Shown: piece after piece, positions 5,986-6,816 of the stretch
Layout: every line of letters starts with the position of its first letter
Position numbering within the stretch: position 1 is the stretch's first letter
NCBI GenBank assembly: GCA_903871715.1
Contig: CAIQHW010000049.1
Coordinates: 1-6,816 of the forward strand
Origin: an uncultured bacterium
Lineage (GTDB): Bacteria; Bacteroidota; Bacteroidia; Chitinophagales; CAIODY01
Length of the DNA stretch: 6,816 nucleotides
Reading direction: 5' to 3'
Translations under genes and position numbers: made by a program
Notes under the pieces: model-generated
Database searches by the model: none
The model's input: the letters and a program-made list of their open reading frames with translations, nothing else
Told to the model about the DNA's origin: nothing

Positions 5986-6660
5986 ATGAACGAAAAATTA
6001 ATTATTGAAACACTTGAAGAAAAAACTGAGTTGAAAGAAAAAGTTTATCAAAATACTTTACAAACATTTTCCAATTTAAAAAAAGAAGTGGCAATTTTCT
6101 CCGCCTTTATGAGCAAGCAATTGGGCAGCAAAGGCGAAGTTTTATTGAAGGAAAATGGTGCGTTTGAAATAGAATTTCATTTCGGAGGTGAAGTATTAAT
6201 ATTTAGTATGCACACCGATATTTTCAACTTCGATGATTCGCATTTTATTCATCAATCCGATTATTTAAAACATGATAATAAACGCTCTTATTGCGGTGTC
6301 ATAAAAGTTTATAATTTTTTGAGTGATTCATTTAAATACAATCGCAACAACGATTTGGGCTATCTAATAGCTCGAATGTTTATTAATATTGAGAATCATT
6401 ATTTCGTTGAAGGTAAAAGACAATTAGGGTTTTTATACAACGATTTTGAAAATGCTATCATCGATGAAACAAGCATTAAGGCAGTTGTTGAATCATGCGT
6501 TTTATACGCAACCGAGTTCGATTTATTAGTACCACCATTTAACGAAGTAAAAGAAATAACTGTTTATCAAAAAATAGAACAAATGGGAAATGCTTCTATT
6601 AAAACTGGCAAAAGATTGGGCTTTCAATTTCAAGCTGACAGCGACCATATAAGTTATTAA
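5986..6660 (+). CDS. Conserved hypothetical protein, probably cytoplasmic
   Basis: A 224-residue protein with no signal peptide or membrane span. The first 35 residues or so are strongly charged and helical (MNEKLIIETLEEKTELKEKV), possibly a short coiled coil. The middle, about 55-150, looks like alternating strands and helices with distinctive stretches: FEIEFHFGGEVLIFSMHTD, YCGVIKVYNFLSDSFKYNR, NDLGYLIARMFIN and HYFVEGKRQLGFLYNDFE. The tail holds FDLLVPPFNEV and IKTGKRLGFQF. I recall similar proteins in other Bacteroidota, always without an assigned function, but cannot name a domain family. No catalytic motif, nucleotide-binding loop, metal-binding cluster or helix-turn-helix is visible. 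The ATG at 5986 is the only sensible start. It is flanked by its own gap on the left and a new gene about 96 bp to the right, so it probably stands alone. Confidence 0.85.
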   Translation: MNEKLIIETLEEKTELKEKVYQNTLQTFSNLKKEVAIFSAFMSKQLGSKGEVLLKENGAFEIEFHFGGEVLIFSMHTDIFNFDDSHFIHQSDYLKHDNKRSYCGVIKVYNFLSDSFKYNRNNDLGYLIARMFINIENHYFVEGKRQLGFLYNDFENAIIDETSIKAVVESCVLYATEFDLLVPPFNEVKEITVYQKIEQMGNASIKTGKRLGFQFQADSDHISY

Positions 6661-6731
6661 GAACATTTTTAAATAACAACAATACCGTTTTCTGAATAGA
6701 ATTTTTATAGCTTTAAATAATTAGCTTAATT

Positions 6732-6739
6732 TAGATTTC
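6732..6739 (+). promoter_or_regulatory. Possible -7 box for the CDS at the right edge
   Basis: TAGATTTC has one mismatch to TAnnTTTG and ends 17 bp before the ATG at 6757. The call rests on this match and spacing only. Confidence 0.25.
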
Positions 6740-6756
6740 TAAAATCAAATCATTTT

Positions 6757-6816
6757 ATGCGTTCCAGATTTTACTTTTTTCTTGTTCTATTTTTTTCTTT
6801 TTTTCTTGTTAATAAC
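6757..6816 (+). CDS. Start of an exported protein, cut off by the window end
   Basis: From the ATG at 6757 the frame stays open for all 20 codons to the window end. It begins MRSRFYFFLVLFF: two arginines followed by a very Phe-rich hydrophobic stretch, the beginning of a signal peptide or first membrane span. The product cannot be identified from so little. The T-rich codons could also be chance, but the position about 96 bp after the previous stop and the positive-then-hydrophobic pattern favour a real gene. Confidence 0.5.
   Translation, partial: MRSRFYFFLVLFFSFFLVNN

Noticed and set aside
1..6816. Mobile element, phage, CRISPR array, tRNA or rRNA
   Set aside because: No transposase or integrase motifs, terminal inverted repeats, regularly spaced repeats or cloverleaf sequences were seen.

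Overview
The window comes from an AT-rich bacterial chromosome, most likely a member of the Bacteroidota and perhaps the Chitinophagales. Three things point there. Genes are preceded by TAnnTTTG-type -7 elements, the Bacteroidota promoter signature, with perfect matches at 3650-3657, 4676-4683 and, on the minus strand, 5899-5892. Start codons are preceded by A-rich leaders rather than Shine-Dalgarno sequences. The secretion signals (cleavage before Gln, and a lipobox followed by Asn) and the recognisable proteins also have a Bacteroidota look. The phylum is well supported; the order is a guess from protein resemblance.

Layout: (1) 38-1540, a POT/PTR2 proton-coupled peptide transporter, followed after 31 bp by 1572-2714, a secreted TPR-repeat protein in a possible two-gene unit. 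(2) Convergent to it on the minus strand is a thiD-like phosphomethylpyrimidine kinase (2757 to about 3527), which has no ATG start. (3) Divergent from that is a two-domain FKBP-type prolyl isomerase lipoprotein (3727-4611), with a strong promoter and ending at a clear hairpin terminator (4623-4657). (4) A stand-alone pdhB gene for the pyruvate dehydrogenase E1 beta subunit (4704-5681) starts 20 bp after its own perfect -7 box. (5) A 304-bp gap holds three tandem 10-bp repeats and a very short minus-strand ORF for a 37-residue single-span membrane protein with its own -7 box. (6) 5986-6660 encodes a conserved-looking cytoplasmic protein of unknown function. (7) A CDS with a signal-peptide-like start runs off the right edge from 6757.

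The genes do not form an obvious pathway. They look like core-genome genes mostly transcribed singly: nutrient uptake, cofactor salvage, envelope protein folding and central metabolism. There is no transposase, integrase, phage gene, tRNA, rRNA or CRISPR array. I found no convincing new multi-gene system. The most interesting items are small: the 37-residue membrane protein with adjacent tandem repeats, the TTTGAARAT repeat cluster at the transporter/TPR junction, and the non-ATG start of thiD. Longest-ORF start calls would be wrong for four genes here; in two of them the apparent start codon lies inside a promoter box.
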